Positions 59,401 to 59,401 of a stretch of 59,401 nucleotides of DNA are shown piece by piece; position 1 is the stretch's first letter, and every line of letters starts with the position of its first letter. Location of the stretch: contig JAEWVR010000028.1 in assembly GCA_023459055.1 (NCBI GenBank), forward strand, positions 1 through 59,401, given 5' to 3'. Under the pieces are notes generated by a model. It saw nothing but the letters and a program-made list of their open reading frames with translations. It was not told the DNA's origin and did not search any database. The DNA is from Fibrobacterota bacterium (GTDB lineage Bacteria > Fibrobacterota > Chitinivibrionia > Chitinivibrionales > Chitinispirillaceae). The position numbers and the translations under genes were made by a program.

Positions 59401-59401
59401 T

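Overview
The window is about 59 kb of a moderately AT-rich bacterial chromosome. Several features point to a Gram-negative member of the Fibrobacterota (Chitinispirillum-like) or a close relative. These are a TIGR02147/DUF4423 regulator overlapping a lipoprotein gene, several lipoproteins, an outer-membrane beta-barrel protein fused to TPRs, a long InlB-B-repeat/CARDB surface lipoprotein, and a large c-di-GMP and kinase signalling content. This assignment is inference from protein families; no rRNA is present.

Layout. 1-9.7 kb: the tail of pstB, a giant surface lipoprotein on the minus strand, then miaB, a TPR-SPOR protein, gatB and a small membrane protein. 10-11.4 kb: a secreted PL1 pectate lyase. 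11.8-20.2 kb: a tandemly duplicated two-gene signalling cassette, twice a LacI/PBP1-like sensor histidine kinase followed by a REC-GAF-GGDEF diguanylate cyclase. 20.7-21.9 kb: an M29 aminopeptidase. 22-27.8 kb: a minus-strand operon of a von Willebrand A protein, a beta-barrel/TPR outer-membrane protein and a secreted protein. 28-30.3 kb: the TIGR02147 regulator, its overlapping lipoprotein and a second small lipoprotein. 30.4-46.6 kb: a long co-directional run of rsh (RelA/SpoT), a DUF4388 protein, prs, an RluA-family synthase, a Ser/Thr kinase, a degenerate HD-GYP protein, a nucleotidyltransferase, a 1134-residue acidic TPR scaffold with a 12-fold motif, an M24 peptidase, pilT and a ferredoxin missed by ORF length cut-offs. 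46.8-53.9 kb: lpdA, uvrC (minus), a lipoprotein (minus), a double-HTH protein with a histone-H1-like tail, and a CheY-like regulator. 54-58.2 kb: a minus-strand nucleotide-sugar operon (aminotransferase, membrane 4,6-dehydratase, phosphoglycosyl transferase) resembling the UDP-bacillosamine route. 58.3-59.4 kb: a decayed AlbA_2 regulator and the last codons of a probable transposase.

The most unusual content is non-coding. At least three kinds of palindromic repeat fill intercistronic gaps. (E) Six inverted repeats have arms made of stuttering 6-8-base words; each starts right behind an upstream stop codon or terminator and ends 14-86 bases before the next start codon. (F) A C-rich family around CCTCACCCCCCGG...AGAGGGGGAG occurs singly, in head-to-head pairs and as a nested composite present twice; it supplies the last residues and stop codon of two unrelated proteins, UvrC and the aminotransferase. 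(G) A 20-base GGGCGAAT-palindrome cluster supplies the stop codon of the SPOR protein. These repeats and the duplicated kinase/cyclase cassette are the parts most worth follow-up.

Functionally the window combines second-messenger signalling (two GGDEF cyclases, one HD-GYP-like protein, a (p)ppGpp enzyme), surface machinery (PilT, beta-barrel, vWA, polysaccharide or glycan precursor enzymes) and housekeeping genes.
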